This document shows, one piece after another, positions 30,716-41,530 of a DNA stretch of 64,000 nt. Under the pieces are notes generated by a model that worked only from the letters and a program-made list of their open reading frames with translations, was not told the DNA's origin and ran no database searches. Positions within the stretch are counted from its first letter, which is position 1; each line of letters starts with the position of its first letter. Location: NCBI GenBank assembly GCA_036873135.1, contig JAPTYO010000023.1:7947834-8011833 (forward strand). The letters run 5' to 3'. The position numbers and the translations under genes were made by a program. The stretch is from Clarkia xantiana subsp. parviflora. Its lineage: Eukaryota; Streptophyta; Magnoliopsida; Myrtales; Onagraceae.

Positions 30716-32229
30716 GACGTGTTTGCTTTACGTGTTTGTTTAGACCTTCTTGTACCTCTTTTAATGTATTGTTGGATGTATGCCTTTATCCTGTAGACTT
30801 GGTGGGTATGTCGTGGACTTGTTGCTTGGATTTGACCGGGGTGTTGCGCTTGTCATGTTAGACGCCTTGATTGTACCTGTTTCCTTATCATTTTATGTGT
30901 GTCAGATGAATTTGATTATGCATATTGTGGTTTTAACGAAATTGTTAATGTTGTTGCCCCCCTTGGCTATATCGTTTTTTGCCCTTGCATATGATCTTTT
31001 CTTCTAGACTTTCATTGTATAGAAGACCTGGTTAGCTGTGTCAATGAGATATCTTCTTTAATATGTGTCGAGATATTCCGACATGATGTGTCAATGAGGC
31101 AGCATGTTCGGTATGCCCCCCTTTTTTGAGGGTGTAGATATGAATCATAGTTGAACTCGCATTATGGATATTTCATTATAACTTGCGACGTACATTGTTG
31201 TGCCTCGTGGTCACAAAACATGTCGTTATGTGTTTCCCCGATATATGATTGTCGCCTATGGTTTGCGGCGTATTTCACGTTATCTTGTATTGTTGTTCTC
31301 GTTATTGTATACTTGCGTTCGTATTCTCGGAGGTTGCCATGGCTAAGGCTTGGTGTTTTATGGTTGTTTGGATTGGGATGTGGCCGAATGTGTTTGGGTA
31401 TGTTTGGTGTTGGTATGGAGTATTGGAAATGAGATATCGTTTATATACTAGTTGGTCTTGTTCATGCCTCTATTTGGTTTTCTTCCAATATAGGGCCTTT
31501 ACGCTAGTTGGTGGTAATCCAACTGCGTTTTAACCTTCGCTTGGACATATTCCCAAGCAAGGCCAACGCGCTAAACTGGGTCTATAACAAGGTTAGGGTT
31601 GTTTATCCATAACCCCTACCAAGTTTCCGGTTTAACATGGGGCCAACACGCTAAAAGGTGTGAACTTCTTCAAGGGTTGTTCCTTTAGAACCTTTACCCA
31701 GTTTCGCCCCTGGCGTAAAGGCCAACACAACATCCAGTGGGAACTCCGGAGTGATTGGTTGTAGGCCACTGTCAGGTACAAAGTCCAGCGACATGGCAAG
31801 CGCTTAGGTGGTTCATTCGTTTTTTGATGTTTCTCATTTTTATACCAACCGGTTTTTGACTCTTTGTTCTAAAGACTATATTACAACTCTTGGACTGACA
31901 CATATTGTTAGACTCGAATTCGTTGGAGTCTTTATGCTTGCTTGTTGGTCCTTGTTGCTTGTCTTGGTACCTCCTTTACTCATGCAAACAACATACATAA
32001 TTTCATTAGATGGCGGCGTCATAACATGTTAGACCTGATACTACAAAAGCTTGCATAGGAATGTTAACTACTCTAAGCTCCACACATGGAGTGTTTTCTT
32101 TACTACATAGCTTAGAATAATAATAATAATAATAATAATAAAGGATAGTGGACAAGTGCATATGGGTATGCCCCTTGTCGGGGGGGGGGGGGGGGGGGGT
32201 TGGTGGATGTGTTTCATGCAGAGGGCGCG
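30716..32229. other. Non-coding spacer of element B with homopolymers
   Basis: Sequence between the antisense gene and the gag 3' end. It includes GGCCAACRCGCTAAA-type short repeats (31560-31730), an AAT microsatellite (32117-32142) and a G20 run (32180-32199). No supported gene; weak open frames are AT-rich. Confidence 0.6.
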
Positions 32230-35200
32230 TCATGCCTTAAAGTGGTTCAATTGTCCGTGACGGACCATTGTCTCGATCTCGTCTTTTAGGGCGAGGGATT
32301 CGTTGGTCTCATGCCCCCATGTCTTGTGATATTCACACCACCTATCAAGATTTGGTCCGACGAAGGCTTTTTCGGGGAAGGGTGGCTCGATGAGACCTTG
32401 AAGGTGCTCCCTGAATAGTTCGCCCACTCCGATTCTGAGCGGCGTGAAGTCGTAAGATGGTGTATAGCTTTCGAGTCTAGTCGTCTCATTGCTTGCCCTG
32501 TCGGTGTCGACATCCTCGTCCGTGTCACATGGATGTCCCATGACCTCTTCCCATATTAGTGTGTTTTCCTCCTCCTCCCACATCATTGCGAAGGCCAGCT
32601 TGTCCTTGGAATCTTTCATTGTTTGGGTTGTCATGATTCCATAGCCTCCTCCGAAGAACCTGCTTTTCTGGAATTCCAAGTTTCTATAGAAGGCCCGTAA
32701 GACCTCCCCTGGGGTTGCGTCTGCCGCGTTCTTGCTAAACCTGCGAAAATAAGAACGAATACTTTCCCTTTTCCTTTGAACGACCGCGTCTATATTGATC
32801 ACGTCTTCTGTTATATTTGGGTTGTCTTGTTCCTCCCTCCTTTCTTCGCGAGTCCCTGCATGAGGTGGGGACTCCTGGGGCACCTGCATAATGTCAACTT
32901 TAGTTGTCTCATCCTCTTCTTCGTGTGTTGGTGCCTTCCTTGACGGGGCGAAGCATAGTAACCTACTTAGGCGTAGTGAGCCTGTAAGGAATTTTGCTTT
33001 GCCCCTATTTCGTTTCTTTTCCTTTCCCGTCTCTTCTTCTCCATGTTTTTCTGGTATGTTGATCATATTGATCGAGGTGTGTCGGTGTGCCTTAGGCTTC
33101 ATGGCATTTAGGTAGCATCTACGAGCTGTCACTTGGTCGCCCAATACTTCGCCTATTCCGTTTGGGGTTGGGAACTTCATTTTTTGATGGAATGTGGAGG
33201 CGATGATTCCTGTCGGGTTGATGGTCGTTCGACCCAAGATACCATTGTAAGCCCCTAGTTTCTCTACCACCACGAAGTTGACGTTCACCTGGATTTGTGC
33301 CCATTGTGCCCCCATCGTGACTGGGAGCATGATTGTGCCCAAATGGTAGGTTGTTGCACCTGCGAAGCTAACAAGTGGGAAGTTCACCTGTTTTAGATCT
33401 TGTCTCCTCTTTCCCAATTGTTCGAGCACTCTTACATGTAGTAAGTCTGCCGAACTGCCCCCATCGACGAGGATCCTTTTGACGTCGAAGCCATCCACTT
33501 CCAAGGTGACGACCAATGCGTCGTCATGCGGGTATACAATGTGCTCCATGTCTGTTCTCGAGAATTGGATGACCTCTTCCTCCTCGACCCTTGGGCGCTT
33601 TCCATAAAGTTCCATGTTAGTTTGGGAGGCGTATACCTCCCTGGCGTTTGATACTCCTCCTCATGCGGCCGGTCCTCCGTGGATGACATTGATGGTTCCC
33701 CTTTTGATCGGGGGTGGGCGGTCGCCCACCTTCTCTTTTCCTTTGTTCTGAGTGCCTTGTGCTTGTGGTGTGCCTCCATTACCCCTTTTTCGATTGTGCA
33801 CGAATTGTCGTAGCCCTCCTTGTCTGATGATGTGGTGTATGTTCGAGAGGAGGGTGTAGCATTCGTCTGTCGTATGTCCGTGCACTTCATGGTTATTACA
33901 CCATTGGTCTAGCTTGCCCCCGATTGGTCCGTCTTTGTACCTTAGTGGTGTCTTCCAGATATTCACTTTTTTCATCACTCCTAAGATCACGGAGGGCGTT
34001 GCGTTCAGTGGGGGCCTTGTTGTTGGTTGGTTGGTCTCCCTCACGATGTTGACAGGTTGAGGCCTCTGTTGCTGTTGCATTGATGGTTGTTGCCATATTG
34101 GTGGCCTGCCTTCGAATGGCTTGTTTTGCTCATCGATCCTCCAACGTTCGTCTGGGGGGTGTCCTTAACTTTCGGTTGTGCCTATCTCTCTCCAATTCGA
34201 TGTATTGTTTCACGCGGGCTGCTAGTTCCTCCGGTGATGCTACCGGTTTTATCGCCAATTTGTCCGCTAGGGCGCTGATGTTCTTACCAAGGTTCCTGAT
34301 GAATGCCCGAACTATTTCCCGATTCTCTAACTCCTCGTCGATATCTGCAATGTTTTGATTGAATCGGGTATAATAGCTAGCCAAGGTTTCATCGTTACCT
34401 TGTCGTACATCATCCAGGGATCCTGCACTTTTCCTTAGTTGCCGTTCACCCAAGTACCTTTGCAAGAACTTCTTCTTGAGGTATTCCCAAGAGGTGACAG
34501 AGTTCCTCGGGAGGCCGAAGAACCAATGTGCTGCTGCACCTGTTAAAGTGGTTGCGAACAATAGAGCGATTATGTTCTCATTGTGGGTTCTTCCGAAGAA
34601 CGCAGCCTCATGTTGTTGTATATGTTCCATCGGATCCCCTTTGCCATTGTATTTCTCTCTTCCTGCATTTAGACCATCCGGCACGTGGCTATGTATTATG
34701 TCCTGTGTGAATGGGTGGGATGCCTTGTCGCTGAGGACATGCATGGCCCTTCCCTTAGCCTCCGCCATCATTTTCGTTATTATTTCCTCCACCTCTTCTG
34801 GGGTCATTGTTGGCGGGTTTGTGTATGGAGTTGTGTCGGCGCCTACTCCGATTCTTGTTTCTCGTAACTCCTCACGTGGGGCTTGGAGTCCTTCGTTGTT
34901 TCTGACGTGGTGATCATGTCCTCCCGGGACTTGGCGGTTATCGTCGTTGCCGGCGTGTTCCGCTTGTGCATGGTAGCCTCTACCATTCCCTGCACGTTGT
35001 TCATATCCTGTCGTGGGTTGGGGGTACCCCTCTTCATGGAAGCCTTGTGGCGGTGGTACTTGTTCATCATCAAAAAATCGTTCGTTTCTTGGGGGTGGCA
35101 TGGCCTCCTCATCATGGTGGTTGTTTGCATCTCGAAACACCCGTCCTCCTCCTTGGGCGTAAGCCGCTCTTGCATGGGGAACTTCCTGTGGTGGTATGTC

Positions 35201-35590
35201 ATACGCATTCCGGTTGTAGAACCGGCTATCGTAGGATGAATGTCCATGTGAGTGACCTGCGAAGGGCATGCCATATGGTGGGAAACCATAGTGAAAACTG
35301 TGTGGGGGCATCCCGTAAAGGGAGCTATGTGAGAAGGTCCTGCGATGTCTCCTTTCCACTCCTCCTGATTGATGCCTACTCCGTGGGGTACTTGATGCCG
35401 ACGATGCATCCACGGGCATATTCTGTTGTTGGTGTTGTTGCTCCGCCGGAGTGTTCTCCTGTACCTGTCCCTGTACTTCGATGTTTACCCTTGGACGATC
35501 CTCCTGTCCGTTGGGTGGCCGTTCCCTAGGTGGTGGTTCGCTTCGTGCGGCCATTCCTCGAGTGATCGCCAGGCTTTTTGTTCGAGTCAC
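32230..35590 (-). pseudogene. Gag-protease-Gag' gene of element B, two lesions
   Basis: It begins at 35590 (MTRTKSLAITRG), directly at the primer binding site. The first piece (35590-34130) holds the Pro/His-rich N-terminus and the gag core (YNGKGDPMEHIQQHEA, FNQNIADIDEE). A one-base shift at a six-C run near 34155 leads to a second frame through 33661, with a CHHC knuckle (WCNNHEVHGHTTDEC). A single TGA near 33661 separates the third piece (to 32230), with protease-like VDGGSSADLL and GILGRTTINP, a second gag-like stretch (ESIRSYFRRFSKNAAD) and a second knuckle in which the last Cys is Ser (WCEYHKTWGHETNES). Only two small lesions separate it from an open frame, so the element is fairly young. 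No polymerase is present. Confidence 0.8.
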
Positions 35591-35603
35591 GCAGACGGCG
35601 CCA
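35591..35603 (-). other. Primer binding site, element B
   Basis: In sense TGGCGCCGTCTGC, one base from the LTR end at 35605. It overlaps the sequence immediately ahead of the gag start. Confidence 0.75.
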
Positions 35604-35604
35604 C

Positions 35605-36421
35605 TGTTGGATCACGCTACCAATTGGTTCAGGTCGTGTGTAAACCAATCGGTCGGTATCCGACTGAAATGTATGAACCTGTAAAAATATCCGTCTTTGG
35701 AGTGCGGTTCCTTTCGTAGGAATGATTTCCGCTTTGGCGATCCACCTAAAGACGTTGGGATATTGTCTTCATTCCGATATTCCACCTAAAGACGTCGAAG
35801 GTGATCCTTGTTCCGATGTTCCACCTAAAGACGCCGAAGGTAATCCTTGCTCCGATATTCCACTTAAAGACGTCGAGGGTAGTCCTTGCTCTGATGTTCC
35901 ACCTAAAGACGTCGAGTGAGAGGGTTGTCCTCGTTCTCCTATCTCTGATCTCCGTTATGCTCCGAGTACCTGCAAATGGACTACCGAGCACCAAAGGGGG
36001 GGGGGTACTCGGTGAGCCCACTCCGATGCCTAAATAAGTATATGCTCTAGAGAGAGAAAGTCTAGAGAGAAGGGAGAGCAAAATGCATGAGAGCTCAAGT
36101 TGTTCAAAGGAAATGGCAAGAGTCCTATTTATAGGGCTCTGGGACCATTAGTCGACTAATCGCAAAATTAGTCCGTTAATCATGCGTTTAACTAAGATAA
36201 GTAGGGATTAGGCCAAGCTAAGCATCAGAGGTTTGGGGAACGATTTTGGTAGTTCGGGGTATGCGCGGCCCGGGGGTGTCCTAACCAAAATTTGTCTCGT
36301 GGGTCTTTGGCGGTGATTTTCTCTAAGTTCGGGTTTTGTCGTGTGTCAGTCTAAGACCTTTTTGGGTCCGAGTGGTGAGTAAGTCGGGTGGAAACGGGTC
36401 TAAGTGGGTGTATATCCATCA
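35605..36421 (-). repeat. Element B 5' LTR (817 bp)
   Basis: Partner of 16086-17041, with the same 42-bp array (35735-35920), C-loop hairpin (35984-36012) and TATAAATA in sense (about 36124-36133). It lacks the palindrome array and the G18 run. Confidence 0.92.
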
Positions 36422-36882
36422 TCCATGATTTATTTGTGATCATTTCATCTATCTTAATCCATGATCCACATTTTCATCATTACATAATTGATTACATGAT
36501 TTTATTATTAATCATACGTCATTGCATCATGCATGTCCTTATTACTTTAGATGCACCCGTCGCGCTCGTATCAGACACGTCCATGTCTAACACGTTCGTG
36601 ATCAGTGCATTCTTATACATGAAGACATCCATAAATATGATTACATGTATTTATAACTCATCATATGTATTTATTGTACATACATATCTCTGCTACACTA
36701 ACTCTATCAGCAGATATCAAATTACTCGCCAAGAAAAATTAAGGATAAGCGAAATCAAGGCCTACGTGCCCAATTGACGATCAATCAACCTATGAGGTCA
36801 GCACCGAACCTAAATTGGGCATTTATCCTATCTTAAAATAGATTCAAGCAAGGTTTGAACCATTACTTGACTCGGGGGCAAG
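36422..36882 (+). other. Right piece of element A internal region with polypurine tract and double stem
   Basis: After the TCCAT duplication the sequence is AT-rich with no gene. At its end the outer arm AATTGGGCATTTATCC (36813-36828) pairs 14 of 16 with GGATATCTGCCCAATT in U3 (36887-36902). The inner arms GATTCAAG (36841-36848) and CTTGACTC (36866-36873) pair with one mismatch, with GGTT/AACC inside. GGGGGCAAG (36874-36882) follows and abuts the LTR. Confidence 0.75.
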
Positions 36883-37472
36883 TGATGGATATCTGCCCAA
36901 TTCGGGTTCGTATTCACGTTTCAGACTGCATAAACACGTTCCCGAGGGTCAAAACGGTCCGGACGCGCGACACACGCGTCCGGACCTCCGGATTGCCCTA
37001 GGCGACCCGGATCACGCCAGGATTGCCCAAATCCGACGTGATCCGAGTCGTCGTCTGCAGCATGCGTGTTCCATTTGTGTTCTTACACTAAGTTAGAGTT
37101 TTCCAATAGCCAACCTTGATCAACCAGACGACGGTTCACACTTTCTTTTAAACCGGCGCCGAACCGCACAAAAACCGGGGTCGGTTCTAAGGTTGCCTAT
37201 AAAAGGAACCTAGGCCACCCATTTCACTCTTTATCTTCACTTGAGATTGGTTTAGGAGCTCTGACTTTTCTCTAGCTTTCTCTCTCTAGAATTCTCATTT
37301 AGGTATCGGAGAGGGCTCAGCCAGCACCACCCCCTCTCCGTGCTGGTTACTGCCCTTGTGTGCAGGTTCGGACAACGAGCGTGAAGCAAGGAGCGCGAGT
37401 AGAAGGACCTGACACATCGATCAACTTGAAGATTCGTCAAGTCCGTTACTTCAAGCGGGTTTGGACGAAACA
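36883..37472 (+). repeat. Element A 3' LTR (590 bp)
   Basis: It starts TGATGGATATCTGCCC, with TATAAAAGG near 37198, the box GGTATCGGAGAGGG (one change from the 5' LTR) and a C-loop hairpin (37321-37346). It ends GGACGAAACA and is followed by ATATG. Confidence 0.92.
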
Positions 37473-37803
37473 ATATGTGTATAATTAGCTAAGTACGGAT
37501 TCATATATCATAATTGATATTTTGCTAATAAAATGTTCGGATGAATTTATATGAATACATATTAATATATAATGTTTTGATGAAATTTGTATTAATATGT
37601 ATTTATAAAGTGACTAAAATACATAAATACCCATAAATACATATATCATTTTTATACCACTAAGTATATATACTACTTTTTATAATCATATTATAGTCTG
37701 GTTGGAGATTGTCAGAGTCATTATCGACTATGTAAGAATAAATATATTTGATTATTATACATCATGTGTTAAATTATGTATACTTTATAAATGAGTATTA
37801 GTT
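37473..37803. other. AT-rich host flank right of element A
   Basis: Starts with the ATATG duplication. It contains many ATAAATA and TATAT steps; no gene is recognised. Confidence 0.6.
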
Positions 37804-37815
37804 AACATCACCAAA

Positions 37816-39563
37816 GAATGAGGCCCCCTCCATAGAGTTTGCAAAACCTCTCAAAAATATCAAAACGCTAGTTCCCTTTTTAGGTTCCCGTCCTTCCGCC
37901 GCCTCTGATGCATCACCCACCCATCGGACACAACCAGCAATCTCGGCTCACTTCTTCTCCCTTTTCCTTCATATCTTCTACTGTCTCAAGTAGTCCCTGC
38001 CGATTCATCTAGGCTCATCGTCGTTACAGCCCTCTCACGATAGTCATGTTGGGAGACACCGGAGTCCATTGGTTAAACCTTGTCAGGTACGGCCAGCACA
38101 GACTGTTATTCTGACTGCTTTCAACCGTACCGGGATTGGGACCCTAGTCGGATTGGCCAGCCGAGGACGTGACTCTGCTTTCTGGCCAGATCAGTCTTTT
38201 CTCGTTGCACACGTGTGTTTTCCGTACAGATCTACTACCGATTTACATGGATTCAGCCCATCCGTCCTTACCATCGCACAAACCCTTATCAAGCGTTCAC
38301 TGCCGGTCACCTGCTTTCCGGATCTGCTCCACCTTGATGGATCAAAGATCTTCAATCGCACAGGAATCGACACACCGGAGCCTTCTCTATGGGTCCCGAT
38401 CAGACTAAAGCGGTGGTCAACCTACTGTAAATCCAGCAGGTTCAACTTCACCCATTTCAGTCAACACCGCATTTGCTCTGTTGCGAGTCCGCTCCACCGT
38501 CGGCTTCACCTTCTCATCATGGCCGCCAGGGCACATATTCACATAACACACTGCCTGGAGTTTATCCCTACGAATCTAATTGAGGTAAGCAATTCTTTAA
38601 CTGACTTCCAATGCTTTAGTGGCCCTAAGCATCTCTTTACACTACCTGCCTTGAAAATATACCAATTGGATAACTGCATGATGATCCTGCTCTGTTGGCT
38701 ACAAGACCGCGATAAGTTCTTTGCCGATGACTCTGTTCATCGATTTAAACCGAAAATTTTATCCTCAGCATGCACAATAGACACTACTCAGCCTACCCAC
38801 CTCATACACTTCCGGATTGGAACACACACCCACACTATACTAATCCAACAATCCACCGCATATTCAGAGAACAATTGTACTTCCCTTCACTACCACTTCA
38901 AACAGGCCTCAGTTCTCACTGAGCTTTGTCACCTTAAACTGCTTCTCTTTGAGAAGTTAGGCTCTTCTTCGACACCCCCGACGAACGTTAGTCCGTTTTG
39001 GATGTTCCTCAACGAGCTGTGTACCGATAGACTAGTCTTTGGCTATGTTTACCACCGAAGGTTCCCGTACCTGCATGTTCGCTGAATTTGTTGTGTTTTA
39101 GTTTGTTTGGATGTTCATTCTAATCTCATCTCAACCCCCGTTGTGACAATCGTTCATGAAGTACAATCAATCGTCTTATGTGTTTTGGGCCTACTTTTGA
39201 AAAAACTGAAGACGATTAATTGTCGCTTAATTGTTATCTTTATCAAGTACTAATCCTCTTTTCACAGAGAATTTAGTAGACCAGCGGCACCTGTTCACTC
39301 GATGTATCTACAGGACCTTATCCTGTTGTCTAAGGCTTTTAGATCTCCATCTCAAATAATGTCTCTTTTATGGGTTTCGCTTTTTATTGTAGGAATGTTT
39401 TCTTTTTTGTTTGTTTTCACAAACCTAGCATGTTTATGTTCTTGTTGTGGGAATTTGGTTTTATCCACCTATCCCTCCATGCTTATGGTTGTTCCTTCGG
39501 ACCTTATTGTGATTTGTATTATCGTTATTAATGGGAATCTCTTTTTACCAAAAAAAAAAACAA
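37816..39563 (+). mobile_element. Non-LTR (LINE-like, probably non-autonomous) retroelement
   Basis: AACATCACCAAA flanks it on both sides (37804-37815 and 39564-39575), a 12-bp duplication. The 3' end is TCTCTTTTTACC followed by an A-rich tail (39550-39563), as in plant LINE tails. The body is 1.75 kb, with a GC-rich 5' part and one open frame (38069-39085). No endonuclease or reverse transcriptase motif is visible, so it would need enzymes from elsewhere, or it is a reverse-transcribed RNA of other origin. A shorter relative lies on the minus strand at about 40743-41530. Confidence 0.75.
38069..39085 (+). CDS. Unrecognised 338-codon open frame in the non-LTR element
   Basis: Open from 38069 (MVKPCQVRPA) to 39085. 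Rich in His, Leu, Thr and Ser, with a duplicated FNRTGI segment (near residues 18 and 95). No zinc knuckle, RRM or coiled coil of the usual LINE ORF1 is evident. The C-terminal motif VSPFWMF is echoed by ASPSWMF in the antisense relative near 41220. It could be a decayed ORF1, a captured sequence or a chance frame. Function is not assigned. Confidence 0.35.
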   Translation: MVKPCQVRPAQTVILTAFNRTGIGTLVGLASRGRDSAFWPDQSFLVAHVCFPYRSTTDLHGFSPSVLTIAQTLIKRSLPVTCFPDLLHLDGSKIFNRTGIDTPEPSLWVPIRLKRWSTYCKSSRFNFTHFSQHRICSVASPLHRRLHLLIMAARAHIHITHCLEFIPTNLIEVSNSLTDFQCFSGPKHLFTLPALKIYQLDNCMMILLCWLQDRDKFFADDSVHRFKPKILSSACTIDTTQPTHLIHFRIGTHTHTILIQQSTAYSENNCTSLHYHFKQASVLTELCHLKLLLFEKLGSSSTPPTNVSPFWMFLNELCTDRLVFGYVYHRRFPYLHVR

Positions 39564-39616
39564 AAACATCACCAAATATTCAGGAGGTTTTTTATATTTA
39601 TTTATATATATTTATA

Positions 39617-40675
39617 GGGTTAAGAACACAATAGGGGCCTGAATGTTTGCCTATGTTGCCAAAAGGGGTCTGAATTGAAAAAAACGTATTATTAAGGGCC
39701 TGAATTTTGAGTTTTGTGTATAAGTGAGGTCTCCGTCTATTTTTTCTGTTTAAAGTGACGGAAAGTGGTCACATGCTTGGCATGTGACCAAAAAATAATT
39801 TGAAAAACCGAAAATGCCCTTTGACCAGAGTGTGTCCCTCACATGTTTGACCTAAAAAGACCAAATACCCTTTAAGCCACCACAGCTCCGGCGACCACCA
39901 CCACCCGGCTCCGGCGACCACCACCCATCTCCGGCGACCACCAACCCAGCTCCGACGACCACCACCCCCTCCGGCGACCCAAAAAAGCTCCGATCGGAGC
40001 CAAAAAGCTCCGATTCGGAGCCAAAAAGTTCCGATCGGAACTCCGTGGCTTCGATTCGGGGCCACAGAGCTCCAGATCGGAGCTCTGTGGCCCCGTTTCG
40101 GAGCCACAGAGCTCTGATCGGAGCTCTGTGGCCCCGTTTCGGAGCCACAGAGCTCTGATCGGAGCTTTGTGGCTCCGAATCGGAGCTTTGGAGCTCCGAT
40201 CAGAGCTTTTTGGCTCCGATCGGAGCTTTGGAGCTCCGATCAGAGCTTTTTGGCTCCGATCGGAGCTTTGGAGCTCCGATCAGAGCTTTTTGGCTCCGAT
40301 CGGAGCTTTTTTGGGTCACCGGAGCTGGGGTGGTGTTCGCCGGAGCTGGGTGGTTGTCGCCGGAGCTGGAGTGGTGGTCGCCGGAGCTGGGGTGGTGGTC
40401 GGTGGCGGTGGCCGTGGTGGCCTTAGGGCATAATTAGTGTGCAGGGGTATTTTAGACATTTCACATTTCATTAATTAAACTGATAAATTGTATAATAATT
40501 GCAAAAGGGTAATTCTGTCATTTCACGTATTTCCGTTATATTTAACAGCAAATTTGGACGGAAACTCGATTATCAACAAAACTCAAAATTCAGACCCTTA
40601 ATAATACGTTTTTTCAATTCAGACCTCTTTTGGCAACATTGGCAAACATTCAGGCCCCTATTGTGTTCTTAACCC
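39617..40675. mobile_element. Non-autonomous Mutator-like fold-back element
   Basis: Terminal inverted repeats of about 140 bp begin GGGTTAAGAACACAATAGGG at both ends, with over 90% match by eye. The 9-bp sequence ATATTTATA flanks both sides (39608-39616 and 40676-40684), as expected for Mutator-like elements. The interior is also mirror-like: GGCGACCACCACC on the left against GGTGGTGGTCGCCGG on the right, around an array of the palindrome GCTCCGATCGGAGC (39985-40310). No transposase. Open frames in the interior are repeat by-products. Confidence 0.85.
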
Positions 40676-40742
40676 ATATTTATATAATCGTTTTGCGCTT
40701 ATTGTCAAAGGAAATTGACGTAGATATTTAAGCATAAGATAT

Positions 40743-41530
40743 GGTGGTTTTTTTTATGTAATACCGATTTTGTTAGAATAAAAACTATTTCAAACTACAA
40801 ATAAGAAGATACCCACTTTGGAGGGATTGGTTAACATCCCGATCCCAGACAAGTAAAGTAAGTACTAACATAACAACGAAAACAGAGCGGAAAACATAAA
40901 CACAACCGGTAGTAAATAAACTAGAACACCAGATCGGCTTATCAGTGAGATGACCCCAGGCAAATGATGGTAACTTGGAGAGGATGGATCCAACCGATAC
41001 AACAACAAACGTAGCCCTTCGGAGGGTAAAAACACCTCCCTCAAGGCCGGCATAGCTAACAGGGGACCTGCACAACAAGCATACCACAGGACCCATTATA
41101 AATCCAAAACACAAACAACTCCATAACACAAAAAAAGATGACCGCATGACTGGTGTAGAGATTTCTAATTTGTAGGGGCTGGAAGAAACCAGTCTACCTA
41201 AACGCCCCTGTCTGTGGAACATCCACGAAGGACTAGCGCACGTCGGGGGTGCCAAATAAATACTCCGTTTCTCTGTTTGGAGAAAGGAATGGGATATGAC
41301 CGCAGTCATATTGTGGGTACCCCGAATGGTAAATAATGTTTTGTTCGGTGAACGGAGCGTTGGTTCTGACAAACTATGGGTTCAACTGGAAAGGGTAGAT
41401 GAGGGAGGGTAGTGGACTGTACTGCCATAATATAGTTGAATTTGAGCTTAACGTGGTGGACAACATCCACGACGACGCCTGGAGGGGCGAAGACAACCAG
41501 CGTTGGGGGAGGAAGTCGTCTTAGGCGAAG
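40743..41530 (-). mobile_element. Possible LINE-like fragment, related to 37816-39563
   Basis: The plus strand starts with a T8 run (A tail on the minus strand) preceded in sense by AATCGGTATTACAT, a LINE-like 3' end. Near 41210-41260 the minus strand carries CACCCCCGACG and AGTCC and TGGATGTTCC in the same order as the element at 38970-39010. No target duplication was found, so the borders are uncertain. Confidence 0.4.

Larger units (their letters stand above)
16086..36421 (-). mobile_element. Element B: non-autonomous gypsy-like LTR element inside A, interrupted by C
   Basis: The 3' LTR is 16086-17041 and the 5' LTR 35605-36421. TCCAT flanks both sides (16081-16085 and 36422-36426), an exact 5-bp duplication. 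In sense the order is 5' LTR, primer binding site, gag-protease-gag' (35590-32230), non-coding sequence, an antisense five-exon gene (28216-30715, plus strand), a tandem-repeat field split by element C, a candidate antisense promoter, the polypurine tract and the 3' LTR. It spans 20.3 kb in total, about 12 kb without C. There is no reverse transcriptase or integrase. Confidence 0.93.
7220..37472 (+). mobile_element. Element A: outer non-autonomous gypsy-like LTR element, interrupted by B and C
   Basis: The 5' LTR is 7220-7814 and the 3' LTR 36883-37472; they are near-identical and start TGATGG and end AACA. The five bases ATATG stand on both outer sides (7215-7219 and 37473-37477), an exact target duplication. 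Internal parts are 7815-16085 and 36422-36882, separated by element B. The order is primer binding site, damaged gag-protease, tandem repeats, an antisense five-exon gene, non-coding sequence, polypurine tract. It lacks reverse transcriptase and integrase. It is the oldest layer of the nest, consistent with its several frameshifts. Confidence 0.93.

Noticed and set aside
39769..40437. Frames rich in APIRAFWLRSEL type repeats
   Set aside because: Come from the GCTCCGATCGGAGC palindrome array of the fold-back element.
40785..41372. 195-codon minus-strand frame resembling a membrane protein
   Set aside because: Lies in the LINE-like fragment; hydrophobic stretches are likely accidental and no family was recognised.
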